DNA of 64,000 nucleotides from BPGX01 sp035405785 (GCA_035405785.1 DAONJS010000007.1:62001-126000); one strand, 5' to 3'; shown: positions 36,001 through 44,782, counted from the stretch's first letter. Notes: a model not told the origin generated them from the sequence alone. Translations and numbers: made by a program.

Positions 36001-36539
36001 GCGCCAGCAGTGTTATTATTTAATACAGCAACTTTAGTACCACCTAGTGGAGAATTAGGTATGTTGGTTAATGGACTTCCACCATAAGGATTTGCTGCAG
36101 GTGTTGTTAATATACTTGCTAACCCAGGACCGCCACCACAGCATCCAGCCATAGAACAAGAATTACTATTACTACCTTGATTTACCGTCCAACCTGTAAA
36201 ATTACCTAATTCAAAATCTTCATTGTTACAAGCTGTTGTTTGAATTGAAGGTGGAGTAGTATTTTTGGTAATCCATCCTAAATAATCAGTGGGTTCGTAT
36301 TTTTGTAAGTTGTATTTTTGAATAATAAATTCTCTTTTCTTTTTGTAAAGAAAATACTTTAATTCTGTTGAAGTACAATTATTGGCTAAACCTTCTTGGA
36401 TAGCAAACTCTTCATTAAAGCCATATAATGAGTCGGCATCAAAAGGATAAGCAATGAGTTTTTGAACATCAACTTGTGCCTGCACATTAAATAATACAAA
36501 TGCAGACAGAACGCCGAGTAAGTAATTGATTTTTCTCAT
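33027..36539 (-). CDS. Giant secreted protein with PKD/Ig-like repeats and gliding-motility (type B) T9SS sorting domain
   Basis: This is a 1170-residue protein with signal peptide (YLLGVLSAFVLFNVQAQ). An N-terminal domain with DFELGNFTGWTVNQGS and Cys-rich GCCGGGPG precedes a row of Ig-like modules with repeated patterns such as GTYTVEITNPSNGCKT, ITNTTTGCASQNYVTV and GTYTICVTRNSNGC. A PKD domain follows (PSEGFAPLDVAFTNNSS, YYWSFGNGG). The C-terminal type B sorting domain is unmistakable: VPNIFTPNGDGVNDYF, IFDRWGAEMY, WDGKTKGGKDAPAGTYFY. It is a cell-surface or released adhesin-like T9SS cargo. TATTTTTG on the minus strand at 36586-36579 is a possible -7 box. It has its own terminator. Confidence 0.9.
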   Translation of the reverse strand: MRKINYLLGVLSAFVLFNVQAQVDVQKLIAYPFDADSLYGFNEEFAIQEGLANNCTSTELKYFLYKKKREFIIQKYNLQKYEPTDYLGWITKNTTPPSIQTTACNNEDFELGNFTGWTVNQGSNSNSCSMAGCCGGGPGLASILTTPAANPYGGSPLTNIPNSPLGGTKVAVLNNNTAGAKAVRISKTFAVTPSNSLFQFAFMAVLQNPGHSCCDQPYVKITFSVSSNCTGPPTPTTCPTFSIVPPSTGCSATFSGWVNSGGLSYTPNWIVSSADLTPFIGSCITIDITVGDCTLSGHYGYAFFDALCSPMDITTDNGATVNTYPAGSPTITASMCGYTSATLTAPPGLGPYTWQGPAGFPTQTTQAVVTNLIGNYTLTMNPPGACSPITRTITVINSPAPALQVTPIQPSCTNSLSACTATASLGSGSFSINWTPAPTSTAQTSANTFSASGLAAGNYTVTVRDSVGCTATQIFSINPAPVIPTFSISLSDDTLTCYQPTVSATAVSTNTNASPSYTFTSISSGTFAGNPYTVSSSGTYTVFAQDANSGCITTNTFAVGVYTSVPSVTVTPNSINIPCNGTAGTFTGSSTPTANVIYSWLQPGGGVLSGNLLTPGFAGTYTFVATNIANGCSNTYTVAATQSTAAPTMTLTATNNNFNIKCNPNTVTLTINATQAAGGGAPQVYWSNGTSTLSTNNTFTFNTPGNYIGCAYDPAPGGCTICQTVTIGMDTLRPAGGYTLNVPTNTLTCTYSTAVITGTSPVSGVTYIWYTPGTVPQQTLSVNSTTNISQTTIGTYTVEITNPSNGCKTKIPVTMFQNKQPLGLTAKATPTALTCKDLQATLQFTPNPIGDPLTFTWTTPAPTETNNLNNPVTYYSAGTYTICVTRNSNGCTTCTNVLVGSNTTPPATTAVGPYTIQCGSTVTTIQAGTTPSTNITYVWDGPPGSTITPITGYSPTVTHSGQYIVVITNTTTGCASQNYVTVVNGTVNADFTPNPSEGFAPLDVAFTNNSSFGNPSNLTYYWSFGNGGTVITTANPSVTLPGTSTTYNAPGTYTVTMIIKNGNCVDTAYKVIKVDIPSDLEVPNIFTPNGDGVNDYFILHTANLTDINCIIFDRWGAEMYNVSTDKGNIQWDGKTKGGKDAPAGTYFYTIKATGKDGKEYKKEGYITLVR

Positions 36540-36636
36540 AGTTTTAAATTTAATTTAAGGTTTAATTTTAATTTTGGGCAAAAATAATTAAATTTTTTTT
36601 GTCTTACCATAAAAATAATTATCGTGCCAAAGATTG

Positions 36637-37506
36637 TTAAATTTTTTCTTTTGATAATTTCCATCTTTTATGAGACCATAACCAAAATTCCGGATATTCT
36701 TTAATACTTTGTTCTAAATCTTTCATAAATTGGGTCATAATTGGATATTCAATTTTTTCATTTATCTGTATTTTTTTTGCATCTATAAAATAATATCCTT
36801 TTTTATACTTTACAGGATATACTATTACGGTTACAGGAATAGCATTAATTTTTTGAGTAATTTTTTCGGGACCATAATAAACGGCGGTATATTGATTGAG
36901 AAATTTTGTCCAAAATGAATTTTGGAGTGAAGGACTTTGGTCTGCAATGAATGCAAATACATTAGATTGATGTTGCTGGCTTAACATAAATTTTGGTGCG
37001 GCATTCATTGGTAAAAGTTGCGTGCCCATTCGGCTTCTTATTTTTTTCATTATTTTGTCAAATGTTTTGTTAGATAAGGGATGATAAACTACATATAATT
37101 TTTGTGGAAAATAAAGATTAAATGCTGCTCCCGCCCATTCCCAATTTCCAAAATGTCCCATTAGGGCAACAATATTTTTATTTTGTGAATAATTTTTTTG
37201 AAAAATTTCTTTGAATGAGTCAGAAAATTGACATCTTTTTGCCAATTCATTTTTAGATATAGAACATAGTTTCAAAGTTTCAACTATCCATTGAACAAAA
37301 AAGCGATAGAATTTTTTTTCTATTTGAATAATTTCGGATAATTTTTTTTCAGGGAATGAATTCAATAAATTTTTTCTTACTACATCTCTGCGGTAGCGAA
37401 TGATATAATACAAAATGAAAGCAAAAACATCTGAAATAAAATATAATACAGGTAGTGGTAATAAGGATAAAAGATAAATGCAAGAGTATGTAATGTAGTA
37501 AAGCAT
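36637..37506 (-). CDS. LpxL/HtrB-like lipid A acyltransferase
   Basis: This 289-residue inner-membrane acyltransferase has an N-terminal hydrophobic anchor (YITYSCIYLLSLLPLPVLYFI) and the catalytic H-x4-E motif in MGHFGNWEWAG, then FIADQSPS and the late FWLWSHKRW. Family members add a secondary acyl chain to lipid A or related surface lipids using acyl-ACP. It is the last gene of a five-gene surface operon and shares one base with the stop/start of the methyltransferase-glycosyltransferase fusion. The acceptor could be another lipid than lipid A. Confidence 0.88.
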   Translation of the reverse strand: MLYYITYSCIYLLSLLPLPVLYFISDVFAFILYYIIRYRRDVVRKNLLNSFPEKKLSEIIQIEKKFYRFFVQWIVETLKLCSISKNELAKRCQFSDSFKEIFQKNYSQNKNIVALMGHFGNWEWAGAAFNLYFPQKLYVVYHPLSNKTFDKIMKKIRSRMGTQLLPMNAAPKFMLSQQHQSNVFAFIADQSPSLQNSFWTKFLNQYTAVYYGPEKITQKINAIPVTVIVYPVKYKKGYYFIDAKKIQINEKIEYPIMTQFMKDLEQSIKEYPEFWLWSHKRWKLSKEKI

Positions 37507-38930
37507 TAAATAAATTTACATTTTCTGCTTGCAAACAAACACATTTTCAATAAAATTAAGCCGTGTTTAAACCGTGAGATATTAGTAGTGCCGTAAGTTC
37601 TTTCTCTGTAGCGAATAGGCACTTCTACTATTTTGAGATTAAGTTTATGTGCTCCAAAAAGTAAATCAAAATCTCCAAAGGGGTCAAAATCTCCAAAATA
37701 ATTGCGGTTTTTAATTAATTTTTCATAATCATTTTTGAATAAAACTTTTGTGCCACAAAGAGTATCTTTGAATCTTTGTTCTAATAAGAAAGAAAATAAC
37801 CAACTGAAAAAATGATTGCCTAAGTAATTCAAAAAACGCATTGCTCCTTTTTCCATTGGATAAACAAGACGAGTGCCGTTAATAAAATCACCTTTGTTTT
37901 GAACAATGGCATTGTAAAACTTTGGTAAATCTTCAGGTGGAACAGTTAAGTCAGCATCTAAAATCATTAATATATCTCCAGAAGCGTGTTTAAATCCTTC
38001 TCTTACAGCATCGGCTTTGCCCTTTCCGGGTTGTTTGAAAATTTTGATGTCGTGTGTTTCTTTATATTTTTCTTTTACCTGTTGGATAACTTCCCATGTA
38101 TTATCGGTGCTATTTCCTTCTACAAAAATGAGTTCTGTGTGTCTGCCCATTTTAGGTGTTCTTAAAACTGCGGCTTCAATATTACCTGCTTCATTTCTGG
38201 CAGGTATAACAACAGATACGATATATTCTTCATTAGTATTTTCGCAAGGTAATTTTTTAGCAAATGAAAAATGATTAATGTTGAAGTAACGAATAAGTGG
38301 AAGTTTTGCAAGATATTTATTGATAAAGGTAGAAAGCAAAGGAATATAAAATGGGAAAAGAGTTTGTCGGGAATTGCGATAAACTTCAAAGCCAGCAAGG
38401 TATAGCAGGTTATTGACATCATTACTTGTAAGCCAGTTTTGAATGGGGGCTTTTGATTTGATGCCAATTAGTTCAGAAAATTTGATAATGGGTTCCCAAA
38501 AAGAGTTGTAATACTGAATGATAATTTTTGTGCGAGAGTGAGAAATTTTATGTAGTTGTTCTAAAAACTTTTGTATATCTTCAATAAAGCCAATGAGGTT
38601 GCTAATAATGATGAGGTCAAATTTTTTATTTAATTGAATGTTATTAGCATCCATTACAATGAAATCAATATTCAGGTGACCATATTTTTCTTTTGCCCAT
38701 TTGATTTGTTCTTCTGAAAAATCAATACCTGTTTTGTCTTTACCTTTTACTTTTGCAATTAAATCGCCACTTCCACAACCTATTTCAAGCACAGTATCAT
38801 CTTCGTGTGTAAAATACTGAATGTAATTAGTTATTTCATTCCAATAGTAAGCATTGATAGTTCTTTTTTTTCTTTTTAGAGCAAGAGCGTTGAAGTAATT
38901 TATGATGTCTTGTTTCATATTTTTGAGCAA
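37506..38930 (-). CDS. Fusion of SAM methyltransferase and family 2 glycosyltransferase
   Basis: The 474-residue protein joins two enzymes. Residues about 20-215 are a class I SAM-dependent methyltransferase (VLEIGCGSGDLIAKVKG, TGIDFSEEQIKWAKEKYG, FDLIIISNL). Residues about 232-474 are a GT2 glycosyltransferase of the dolichol-phosphate-mannose synthase type (VSVVIPARNEAGNIEAAV, VEGNSTDNTWE, LDADLTVPPED as metal-binding DxD-like motif, LCGTKVLFK, EVPIRYRERTYGTTNI). The operon also carries a GT39-like polyprenyl-sugar user, which suggests this half makes a polyprenyl-phosphate sugar. There is a 16 bp overlap with the FkbM gene. The domain linker is intact and no frameshift is visible. The acceptors are unknown. 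Confidence 0.85.
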   Translation of the reverse strand: MLKNMKQDIINYFNALALKRKKRTINAYYWNEITNYIQYFTHEDDTVLEIGCGSGDLIAKVKGKDKTGIDFSEEQIKWAKEKYGHLNIDFIVMDANNIQLNKKFDLIIISNLIGFIEDIQKFLEQLHKISHSRTKIIIQYYNSFWEPIIKFSELIGIKSKAPIQNWLTSNDVNNLLYLAGFEVYRNSRQTLFPFYIPLLSTFINKYLAKLPLIRYFNINHFSFAKKLPCENTNEEYIVSVVIPARNEAGNIEAAVLRTPKMGRHTELIFVEGNSTDNTWEVIQQVKEKYKETHDIKIFKQPGKGKADAVREGFKHASGDILMILDADLTVPPEDLPKFYNAIVQNKGDFINGTRLVYPMEKGAMRFLNYLGNHFFSWLFSFLLEQRFKDTLCGTKVLFKNDYEKLIKNRNYFGDFDPFGDFDLLFGAHKLNLKIVEVPIRYRERTYGTTNISRFKHGLILLKMCLFASRKCKFI

Positions 38931-39658
38931 TATAAATGGTAATTTACATCTGGCGAATAAGATAAATTATTTTCAATGTTTGTAGTCGGCAATAATTTTC
39001 CATTATTGAATAAATAGATATTGAAGTTTAAATCTTTAAGCAAGTTGATAATTTGAATAGGTTGAATACCTGTTTTTTGAATTCCATAAGGCCAAAATTC
39101 CATAAATAATTTTATGTTGATATTATTTTTCAAAGTATTTGTCATTCCTGATAATGCATAGTATTCATACCCTTGAATATCCATTTTAATAAAATCAACT
39201 TTTGAAATTTTATTCAATGATAAAAAGTCATCTAATGAAAAAGCATTTACAATATCAAGTGGAGAATCTGTTTTTTTTGTAGGATATGTTCTGAAATCAA
39301 CATTTAAGCCAAATTCTGATGGGTAAATTTTAATTGTGTCAGTTTTATCAGAAATGGCAGCATTTATACATTGAACATTTTTTAAATGCTTTGTATTTTG
39401 TAATAATTTTTGAAAATTATTTTTTTCTGGTTCAAAAGCAAAAACTCTTCCTGCATCATTAACTATTTTTGAAAAAAGTATAGAGTAAAAACCTATATTA
39501 GCACCTATATCAACAACAAAATTATTATTTTCAATTACAGATTTAAAAAATAATATCTCATTTTTTTCAAATATATTTTTGTATGTAAAATACAATGGCT
39601 TGTAAATGCTATAAGAATTTTTGTAAAGAATTTCTCCTAATTTTTGTGCTAAAAACAT
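38915..39658 (-). CDS. FkbM-family methyltransferase
   Basis: The 247-residue SAM-dependent methyltransferase has VVDIGANIGFYSILFSKIV as SAM-binding motif I, RVFAFEPEKNNFQKL as motif II and the FkbM signature FIKMDIQGYEYYALSGM. FkbM proteins O-methylate sugars or lipid-linked glycans and often sit in surface polysaccharide loci. Its start follows the GT39-like gene by 3 bp and its end overlaps the fusion gene by 16 bp, so it is part of one operon with two other methyltransferase domains. Confidence 0.88.
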   Translation of the reverse strand: MFLAQKLGEILYKNSYSIYKPLYFTYKNIFEKNEILFFKSVIENNNFVVDIGANIGFYSILFSKIVNDAGRVFAFEPEKNNFQKLLQNTKHLKNVQCINAAISDKTDTIKIYPSEFGLNVDFRTYPTKKTDSPLDIVNAFSLDDFLSLNKISKVDFIKMDIQGYEYYALSGMTNTLKNNINIKLFMEFWPYGIQKTGIQPIQIINLLKDLNFNIYLFNNGKLLPTTNIENNLSYSPDVNYHLYCSKI

Positions 39659-39661
39659 AAA

Positions 39662-41356
39662 TTATTCATCATATTTAAATTCAAAAACATAGCAAGGTTC
39701 AACTTCACCTTCTGTATGAATTAATTTTAATTTTTGTGGATATTTTTTTGAAATGGGTTCTAATATATTATCTATCGTATTAATGTATTGGCCTGTATTT
39801 TTTGTTGGGTCAATTCTTAATCGCGGCATTAAAATATGAGTAACACCATTTTGTTTAAAGAATGCTAATGCACTATCAGGATTGGATTGATTAGTAGTTT
39901 CATCTTTTTTAATAACACTATAAATTGGAAAGAATTTTCTTTTGCCATAAATAAAACTCATAGGTGCTTTTCTGCTTGCTACATAAGCATTAGGGGGTAA
40001 ATTTTTTCCGCACCATTCGCTTGCTTTCAAAAAGTTTTGCCAATCGGGAGTGTATCCGTAATAAATATCGCCTTGAAAGTTTTTTAGAGTGATAGGTAAG
40101 TTTGTAATTGTTCTTTTAAAAGTTGAGAGTATAATTGAAACAGATAAAATTAAAACTGTCAGTAAAGAAATTAATTTCCAAAAATTAGAACGGAGAAACT
40201 TTTCAAATAAATAAAAGTAAATAATGAACATAAAAGGCATTCCAACGAGAACAAATCTTGGCTGATCCCATCTGGTTTGTAATACAAAGAAAGTAGAACC
40301 TAATAATGCAGTGCAATAAACACCTACAAATCCAATGAGATATTTTCTATTTCTAAATGCAATGATTGTTCCTAAAATCAAAGCCGTCCACATCATTAGT
40401 GGAAATAACATATTGGTTGATGTGTTATCTTCAGATTTTAAACCTAAAATTTGAAAAAATCTTTTACTAAAATATAATTCAGTGTTTCCAAAAAATCTTT
40501 CTACAAATCCCCAAAAATCATCATATCCTTGAGAAGCATCGTAAGGGTCTTTTTGAAGTAAAATATTAGATTGACTACCGTATTGATTAGTGGTGGCATC
40601 TTTCCAGATTAATTTAATTGCAATTCTAAAAATAACCTGAAAAATGCCGTAAAATGCAAGAAAGTAAGGAATTTTTTTTCTGTATGGTTTAATTAAGTAT
40701 AAAAAAATAACAATAGCTGGAACAACAGAAATGGATATATTTCTTGTAATGTTTAATAGAAAAACGAAAAATGATAGTAACAAGATATTTTTAATAGATT
40801 TTTTTTCATCTAATTTATCGGTAATGACTAAAACACGGCTTAAATAATAAACCATACCAAATTGTATAAACATATACATTTGTTCAGTAAAGGTCATTGA
40901 AGAAAAATAAATCATTAAATGATTAATTGATAAAAATAACATTAAAAACATAAAAAACACATTAGGAATTATTCCTTTGAAAGTTTTAAAAGCAAAGTAA
41001 ATAGTTCCAATGTGAAAAAAAACATTAAATAATTTGAAAATAAATATATTAAATCCAAAAATTTTCATTAAAAAAGCAAGAAACATTGGATATAGAGGAG
41101 CATTGGCAGTGTAGAAATATTTTGGAAATTCATTAATAAATCTGTATGCGGCTTCTATGTATAGAGCATCGTCGTGAGCTTCGCTGATTTTAAAATTAAA
41201 ATTAAGGAAGTCAAAAATAAGTGTGAGTAGTAGAAAAATTACTAATAATTTATTTTCTGAAATACTTTCAATTTTTTTATTCCATTTATCAAATAAACTA
41301 ATTTTATTTTTTGTCTGTGATTTGGTAGAGGTAGAAATTTTCTTTTTTTCTTTCAT
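39662..41356 (-). CDS. GT39-like membrane glycosyltransferase (dolichyl/polyprenyl-phosphate sugar user)
   Basis: The 564-residue polytopic protein has about 11 membrane helices. After a basic N terminus (KEKKKISTSTKSQTKNKIS) the first periplasmic loop reads ISEAHDDALYIEAAYRF, carrying the acidic pair that marks the GT-C fold of ArnT/PMT-type enzymes, and the C-terminal soluble part begins near WQNFLKASEWCGKNLPPNAYV. Such enzymes move a sugar from a polyprenyl phosphate donor to lipid or protein acceptors on the outer face of the inner membrane. The likely donor maker is the GT2 half of the downstream fusion. The acceptor is unknown. Confidence 0.75.
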   Translation of the reverse strand: MKEKKKISTSTKSQTKNKISLFDKWNKKIESISENKLLVIFLLLTLIFDFLNFNFKISEAHDDALYIEAAYRFINEFPKYFYTANAPLYPMFLAFLMKIFGFNIFIFKLFNVFFHIGTIYFAFKTFKGIIPNVFFMFLMLFLSINHLMIYFSSMTFTEQMYMFIQFGMVYYLSRVLVITDKLDEKKSIKNILLLSFFVFLLNITRNISISVVPAIVIFLYLIKPYRKKIPYFLAFYGIFQVIFRIAIKLIWKDATTNQYGSQSNILLQKDPYDASQGYDDFWGFVERFFGNTELYFSKRFFQILGLKSEDNTSTNMLFPLMMWTALILGTIIAFRNRKYLIGFVGVYCTALLGSTFFVLQTRWDQPRFVLVGMPFMFIIYFYLFEKFLRSNFWKLISLLTVLILSVSIILSTFKRTITNLPITLKNFQGDIYYGYTPDWQNFLKASEWCGKNLPPNAYVASRKAPMSFIYGKRKFFPIYSVIKKDETTNQSNPDSALAFFKQNGVTHILMPRLRIDPTKNTGQYINTIDNILEPISKKYPQKLKLIHTEGEVEPCYVFEFKYDE

Positions 41357-41361
41357 AATGT

Positions 41362-42087
41362 TTATGCTTTTTCGCCGTAAATAATTACAGAACCAGCAAT
41401 TTCTTTTATTAAAGGAATTTTTTCTAATAATAATGACATTTTAAAAACTACAGGAATTAAGAATTTTGGTGTTATTGGATGAAGAAAATCGTATGGAAAT
41501 ATATTTACATTTTTAAATCCTATATTTTCCATTTTCTTTTTGAATTGCCATCTTACAATGGCTGTCTCATCAGGTGAATCGCCTAACCATTTTTTAATAA
41601 ACGGAACATTTTTTTGAATAAAAATTTGAGGATTAATCATATTAGGTTCTGCAAAAACCATTCTGCCGCCAGGTTTCAAAACTCTGAAAATTTCTTTTAA
41701 AGATAAATCTAAATCTAAATGGTGTATAACAGAACTCCCATAAACTACATCAAATGTATTATTACTAAATGATGTATTCATTGCATTTTCTTCAATAAAC
41801 TCAACGGGCAAATTTCTTTTTTGAGCTAACTCTAATAAATCTTTTGACAAATCTATAGCTGTAATTTTACATTTTGTTTTATTATATATTTTTTCTGTAA
41901 ACAAACCTGAACCACAGCCAATTTCTAAACAATAATCTGTATTTTTAATATTTGCAGTTGAAATTAGTAAATCAGATCTTCTTTCTGCCCTTACTTTTCC
42001 TGATGGAGTTCCCCATCCCCATATATCTTCAGCGTTTTCTTTAATTTTTTTGCCGTGTTCTATTTCATTTATCAATCTTTTATCCAT
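41362..42087 (-). CDS. Class I SAM-dependent methyltransferase
   Basis: The 241-residue enzyme has a typical methyltransferase fold: YCLEIGCGSGLFTEKIYNKT, ITAIDLSKDLLELAQKR, NTFDVVYGSSVIHHLD, then EIFRVLKPGGRMVFAEPN. The N-terminal WGWGTPSGKVRAERRSD is seen in methyltransferases of surface polysaccharide clusters. It is probably the first gene of the operon that runs down to the acyltransferase (5 bp to the next gene). Its target is unknown; a sugar or lipid-linked intermediate is likely from context. Confidence 0.85.
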   Translation of the reverse strand: MDKRLINEIEHGKKIKENAEDIWGWGTPSGKVRAERRSDLLISTANIKNTDYCLEIGCGSGLFTEKIYNKTKCKITAIDLSKDLLELAQKRNLPVEFIEENAMNTSFSNNTFDVVYGSSVIHHLDLDLSLKEIFRVLKPGGRMVFAEPNMINPQIFIQKNVPFIKKWLGDSPDETAIVRWQFKKKMENIGFKNVNIFPYDFLHPITPKFLIPVVFKMSLLLEKIPLIKEIAGSVIIYGEKA

Positions 42088-42262
42088 TAATTTTTTTGCA
42101 CAATAATAGAAAATATTTTTCTGTATTTTTGAATAAATTAAAAGTATTTAATATCTTAAAAAATCAAACAATGACTTAAAAATATGAATAAAATTGATGA
42201 TAAAAGATTTAAACAACTAAGCAAAAACTTAAGTTACTTTTTAGCAATTTAAGATAATAATC

Positions 42263-43591
42263 TTAATCAATTTTTACAAATTTGAATGGCTGTCCATTAA
42301 TTGTCATTATATAAAATCCTGAATCTAATTCTGAAACATCTATATAATTTGATTTTAATAAATGTTCATGTTTAATCTTTTTGCCATTTATATTAAAAAT
42401 TTCAATCTCAAAAGATTGATTAGGATATTGACTATTGACATAAATTTTATCTCTGGATGGATTTGGATAAATAATAAAGTTATTACTACTATTATTAATC
42501 TCACTAACATTAACTGAAGAACAAACTATATTAACTTTATCCAAAAAATTACCTATAGCAGAATTCCCTCCAGCTGCAGAAATTGATACAAATCTTATTC
42601 GATAATTATTTCCTAACCCAGTAGGTATTGTATAATTAATTGTATAGTATCCCCATGATGTATTTCCATCACTAAAATTACCAAGTGAGGTATATGGACC
42701 GCCAACTGGACCTATTTCAACACCCATTACATCAACCCCTTGTCTTCCTCTATGAGCAAAACTAATAATTATATTTTTACCAGGAGTAATATTAAAATCT
42801 TGATAAACTGCTGCCTGCATGTATGCATTTAATTCAATAAAATAATTGCCAGAATATGCTGGGACACTATAATTACCAGATTTCCAAAATTCAAAGTAAC
42901 CATCGGATGCAGTTGTGTGCCAACATGGAACAGAGCTGTCTTGTATCATTCCAATAGTATTACCAGTGTAACCCAACTCAAAATCTCCATTACATATAAA
43001 ATTACAAGTCGTATCGACTTGTGTGCTATCACAATTTTTGGTAATTAAAACGGCATCTAAAAAATTGCCTGCTGCTGGATTCCCTCCTGTTGCAGAAATA
43101 GAAACAAATCTAACCTCATAATTTCCAGATGTTGGAACATTGTAGTTTAATGTATAATATCCCCAATTTGTATTTCCATCTGAAAATGTTCCTAATGATG
43201 TATATGGACCACCAGAAGGACCTATTTCAACACCCATTACATCTACTCCGTACCTTCCTCTATGTGCAAACTTTATATTAATATTATCACCACTATTTAC
43301 ATTGATATTTTGAAAGAGTGTTGACATAAAATAAGCATTTAATTCTACGAATTGATTACCTGAGTACGCTGGCACTGAATTATAACCATTATGCCAAACT
43401 TCTATAATATGGTCTGGTGCTGTAGTTTGCCAACAAGGCACCACACTATCATCTACCATACTTACCGTAGTACCATAAATTACATCTTCAAAATCTCCAT
43501 TACAGGAAAGCGTGCATGTTGAAGTTTGAGAATGTAAAATTAACTCACCAAAAACAATTACCCCCATTGTTAGTAGATTTCTTTTTTTCAT
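42263..43591 (-). CDS. T9SS cargo protein with two nearly identical domains and a type A sorting domain
   Basis: The 442-residue secreted protein has an N-terminal hydrophobic signal (LTMGVIVFGELILHSQ). Two tandem domains of about 165 residues follow, about 22-185 and 190-360. Both contain CNGDFE, VPCW, SVPAYSGN, FAHRGR, GVDVMGVEIGP, GGPYTSLG, FSDGNT and RFVSIS, in the same order. These look like carbohydrate-binding-like jelly rolls that share very high identity. The end, FIIYPNPSRDKIYVN, then FNINGKKIKHE and GFYIMTING, is a type A sorting domain. It has its own promoter (43650-43619). Function is unknown; binding of a surface glycan is an inference. Confidence 0.85.
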   Translation of the reverse strand: MKKRNLLTMGVIVFGELILHSQTSTCTLSCNGDFEDVIYGTTVSMVDDSVVPCWQTTAPDHIIEVWHNGYNSVPAYSGNQFVELNAYFMSTLFQNINVNSGDNINIKFAHRGRYGVDVMGVEIGPSGGPYTSLGTFSDGNTNWGYYTLNYNVPTSGNYEVRFVSISATGGNPAAGNFLDAVLITKNCDSTQVDTTCNFICNGDFELGYTGNTIGMIQDSSVPCWHTTASDGYFEFWKSGNYSVPAYSGNYFIELNAYMQAAVYQDFNITPGKNIIISFAHRGRQGVDVMGVEIGPVGGPYTSLGNFSDGNTSWGYYTINYTIPTGLGNNYRIRFVSISAAGGNSAIGNFLDKVNIVCSSVNVSEINNSSNNFIIYPNPSRDKIYVNSQYPNQSFEIEIFNINGKKIKHEHLLKSNYIDVSELDSGFYIMTINGQPFKFVKID

Positions 43592-43618
43592 AATTTTTAG
43601 TTTTAATGGTTAGTGCTG

Positions 43619-43650
43619 CAAATATAATTAAAAAAAAGCAAAATTTCAAA
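43619..43650 (-). promoter_or_regulatory. Bacteroidota-type promoter of the duplicated-domain T9SS gene
   Basis: On the minus strand TTTG (43650-43647) and TATATTTG (43626-43619) are separated by 20 bp, matching the phylum consensus. The start codon is at 43591, leaving a short leader. The dusB gene diverges on the other strand. Confidence 0.65.
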
Positions 43651-43723
43651 ATTAATTTCTTCAAAAAAAATTACACTTTATTCCCTATTTTTTTACGACC
43701 TTTGCGAGATATATTTGTATTTA

Positions 43724-44782
43724 ATGAAAATTGGTAATGTTGATATTTCTGATTTCCCTTTGTTGCTCGCACCAATGGAAGATGTGAGTGATCCTCCTTT
43801 TCGTTTTGTTTGTAAGCAAAATGGTGCAGATATTGTATTTACTGAATTTATTAGCAGTGAAGGACTTATTCGTGATGCTATAAAGAGCAAGAAAAAGTTA
43901 GATATTTTTGAACACGAAAGACCAATAGGTATTCAAATTTTTGGAGGAGATGAAGAATCATTAGCATTAGCCGCAAAGATTGTTGAAACAGCACAGCCCG
44001 ATTTTTTGGACATTAACTTTGGTTGCCCTGTAAAAAAAGTAGTTTGCAGAGGTGCAGGGGCAGGCGTGTTGAAGGATGTGAAATTAATGGAACGATTAAC
44101 TCGTGCAGTTGTCAATTCTGTTCAAATTCCAGTAACAGTTAAAACTCGTCTTGGATGGGATGAAAAAAGTATCAACGTTTTAGAAGTAGCATTAAGATTA
44201 CAAGATGCAGGTATCAAAGCATTAAGTATTCACGCACGCACGAGAACGCAAATGTATAAAGGCGTTGCCAACTGGGAATACATCAAACAAGTCAAAGAAC
44301 ATCCTGATATTGAGATTCCTATTTTTGGAAATGGAGATATTGATTCGCCACAAAAAGCAAAAGAATATAAAGAAAGATATAAGGTTGATGGTATTATGAT
44401 TGGTCGTGCAAGCATTGGCTATCCGTGGATTTTTAGAGAAATTAAACATTATTTTCAAACGGGTGAATTATTGCCACCACCTTCATTGCAAGAAAGAATT
44501 GAAGTTTGTAAAACACATTTTTTGAAATCTATTGAATGGAAAGGTGAAAAATTAGGCGTGTTAGAAATGAGAAGGCATTATGCAAATTATTTTAAGGGCA
44601 TTCCTTATTTCAAACCTATTCGTCATCAATTAGTAACAGAAAATGATGTGAATAAAATTTTGGAAATTCTTGAATCTATTCCTGAAAAATTACAACAATT
44701 GCAACAAGAAGGTGATGTGTCCGTTATATTATCAGATGAAGATAAATTTTCAGATAATTCCGAAATGTATTTTGATGTTTAA
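43724..44782 (+). CDS. dusB: tRNA-dihydrouridine synthase
   Basis: The 352-residue flavoenzyme has the Dus opening PLLLAPMEDVSDPPFR, the catalytic cysteine Cys 101 in NFGCPVKKV, FMN-binding SIHARTRTQMYKG and GNGDI, MIGRASIGYPW, and a C-terminal helical domain (MRRHYANYFKGIP). It reduces uridine in the tRNA D-loop. The ATG at 43724 starts the conserved N terminus; a longer frame begins with TTG at 43715. A TATATTTG box at 43710-43717 lies only 6 bp before this ATG, so the leader would be almost absent. It overlaps the next gene by 8 bp. Confidence 0.93.
   Translation: MKIGNVDISDFPLLLAPMEDVSDPPFRFVCKQNGADIVFTEFISSEGLIRDAIKSKKKLDIFEHERPIGIQIFGGDEESLALAAKIVETAQPDFLDINFGCPVKKVVCRGAGAGVLKDVKLMERLTRAVVNSVQIPVTVKTRLGWDEKSINVLEVALRLQDAGIKALSIHARTRTQMYKGVANWEYIKQVKEHPDIEIPIFGNGDIDSPQKAKEYKERYKVDGIMIGRASIGYPWIFREIKHYFQTGELLPPPSLQERIEVCKTHFLKSIEWKGEKLGVLEMRRHYANYFKGIPYFKPIRHQLVTENDVNKILEILESIPEKLQQLQQEGDVSVILSDEDKFSDNSEMYFDV

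Noticed and set aside
42249..42266. Short hairpin TTAAGAT/ATCTTAA beside the T9SS gene stop
   Set aside because: Only seven A-T-rich pairs and no T-run on the minus strand; too weak to call a terminator.
44670..44774. Longer N terminus for the TlpA-like protein
   Set aside because: It would overlap over 100 bp of dusB in another frame and bury the signal peptide; the ATG at 44775 is better.
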